Assembly: GCA_020253595.1 (NCBI GenBank)
Contig: JADCBH010000097.1
Span: forward strand, 1-24,521
Length of the DNA stretch: 24,521 nucleotides
Direction: 5' to 3'
Origin: Brevundimonas sp.
Lineage (GTDB): Bacteria; Pseudomonadota; Alphaproteobacteria; Caulobacterales; Caulobacteraceae
Shown here: one piece after another, positions 24,121 through 24,521 of the stretch
How positions within the stretch are numbered: the first letter of the stretch is position 1
Layout: each line of letters starts with the position of its first letter
Made by a program: the position numbers and the translations under genes
Notes under the pieces: generated by a model
The model's database searches: none
What the model saw: the letters and a program-made list of their open reading frames with translations, nothing else
What the model was told of the DNA's origin: nothing

Positions 24121-24521
24121 GTGTCGTGGCGCAAGCTTCTGACCAGCCGACCGGGCGCCTCAGAGGCGGGCACATCGGTGGCTCGCGTCGCCGACGTGTG
24201 GGAAAAGGCCGGCCGCCGGGCCTCCGCCAGCCTGCCGACGATGGGCGAAGTCGAGGCCAGCGCGATCAAGGTCTATGCCGAGCATGGTCTGCCGACGCGG
24301 CCCGGTCACTATCGCCGCGGACCCTTCTCGGAGACCTGGGACTTCCTGGGTGAGGACGTCGACATCGCCCGGCGCTGGGACATGGTTCTGGAGCGGCCGA
24401 CCGAGACGGGGTGGAAATTCGCGACGCTTGAGGACCTTGGTCGCCACGACGGTGCCTCGCCAGAACTGCGGGCGGCCTCGGCATTGCTGTCGGCGTGCCG
24501 ATACCTGAAGGACAGGATGAC
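24121..24521 (+). CDS. N-terminal part of an unidentified protein (runs off the window)
   Basis: A frame opens at a GTG at 24121, has GAGG eight bases upstream and stays open to the right edge, giving at least 133 residues. No stop is seen because the window ends. The protein starts basic, has no signal peptide and no membrane segment in the visible part, and contains aromatic and charged stretches (GPFSETWDFLGEDVDI, RRWDMVLERPTETGW). I do not recognise a family. It begins 10 bases after the export lipoprotein stop, so it belongs to the same operon and probably to polysaccharide synthesis or export. Confidence 0.7.
   Translation, partial: MSWRKLLTSRPGASEAGTSVARVADVWEKAGRRASASLPTMGEVEASAIKVYAEHGLPTRPGHYRRGPFSETWDFLGEDVDIARRWDMVLERPTETGWKFATLEDLGRHDGASPELRAASALLSACRYLKDRM

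Overview
The window is a GC-rich, densely packed bacterial chromosomal segment. Its gene families suggest an alphaproteobacterium of the Caulobacterales, most like Brevundimonas or Caulobacter: an agmatine deiminase/N-carbamoylputrescine amidase pair, a large TonB-dependent receptor, an OmpA-like protein with a polyproline linker, a WYL regulator beside a glutathione transferase, and capsule export genes. The genus is inferred from protein character and codon use, not from a database match. No rRNA, tRNA, CRISPR array, transposase or phage gene is visible.

Layout. Bases 1-1047 (+) hold the end of an unidentified gene overlapping a secreted class A acid phosphatase-like protein. Bases 1067-2940 (-) hold aguA and aguB, which convert agmatine to putrescine. 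Bases 3084-5675 (-) encode a TonB-dependent receptor with a strong terminator behind it and a three-unit Pho box in front of it, so it is probably induced by phosphate starvation. A lipoprotein-type MsrA (5850-6473) and a KpsS-like capsule protein carrying an in-frame palindromic insertion (6555-8009) lie upstream of it on the same strand. An ompA-like gene (8383-9540, -) diverges from a short-chain dehydrogenase (9742-10650, +), which is followed by a thiolase (10779-11981, +); the last two look like acyl-CoA metabolism genes.

Bases 12181-13438 (+) form a compact three-gene unit of a PadR regulator and two small membrane proteins joined by ATGA overlaps, behind an AT-rich repeat that may be its operator. 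A WYL regulator (13454-14179, -) and a glutathione transferase (14292-14906, +) diverge from a 24-bp palindrome. Bases 14913-18964 (-) are a trehalose operon, otsB - GH15 hydrolase - otsA; the GH15 enzyme is a candidate trehalase, so synthesis and breakdown may be encoded together.

Bases 19120-24521 (+) form a capsule-type locus: kpsF (arabinose-5-phosphate isomerase, for Kdo), two coupled GT4-type glycosyltransferases, a BexD/CtrA-type outer-membrane export lipoprotein, and the start of an unidentified gene that runs off the window. With the distant KpsS-like gene this points to an ABC-transporter-dependent capsule with a Kdo-based lipid anchor, although the transporter and KpsC are not in view.

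The most informative non-coding signals are the Pho box, the palindrome inserted in the kpsS-like gene, the WYL and PadR operator candidates, and a copied end of the thiolase gene.
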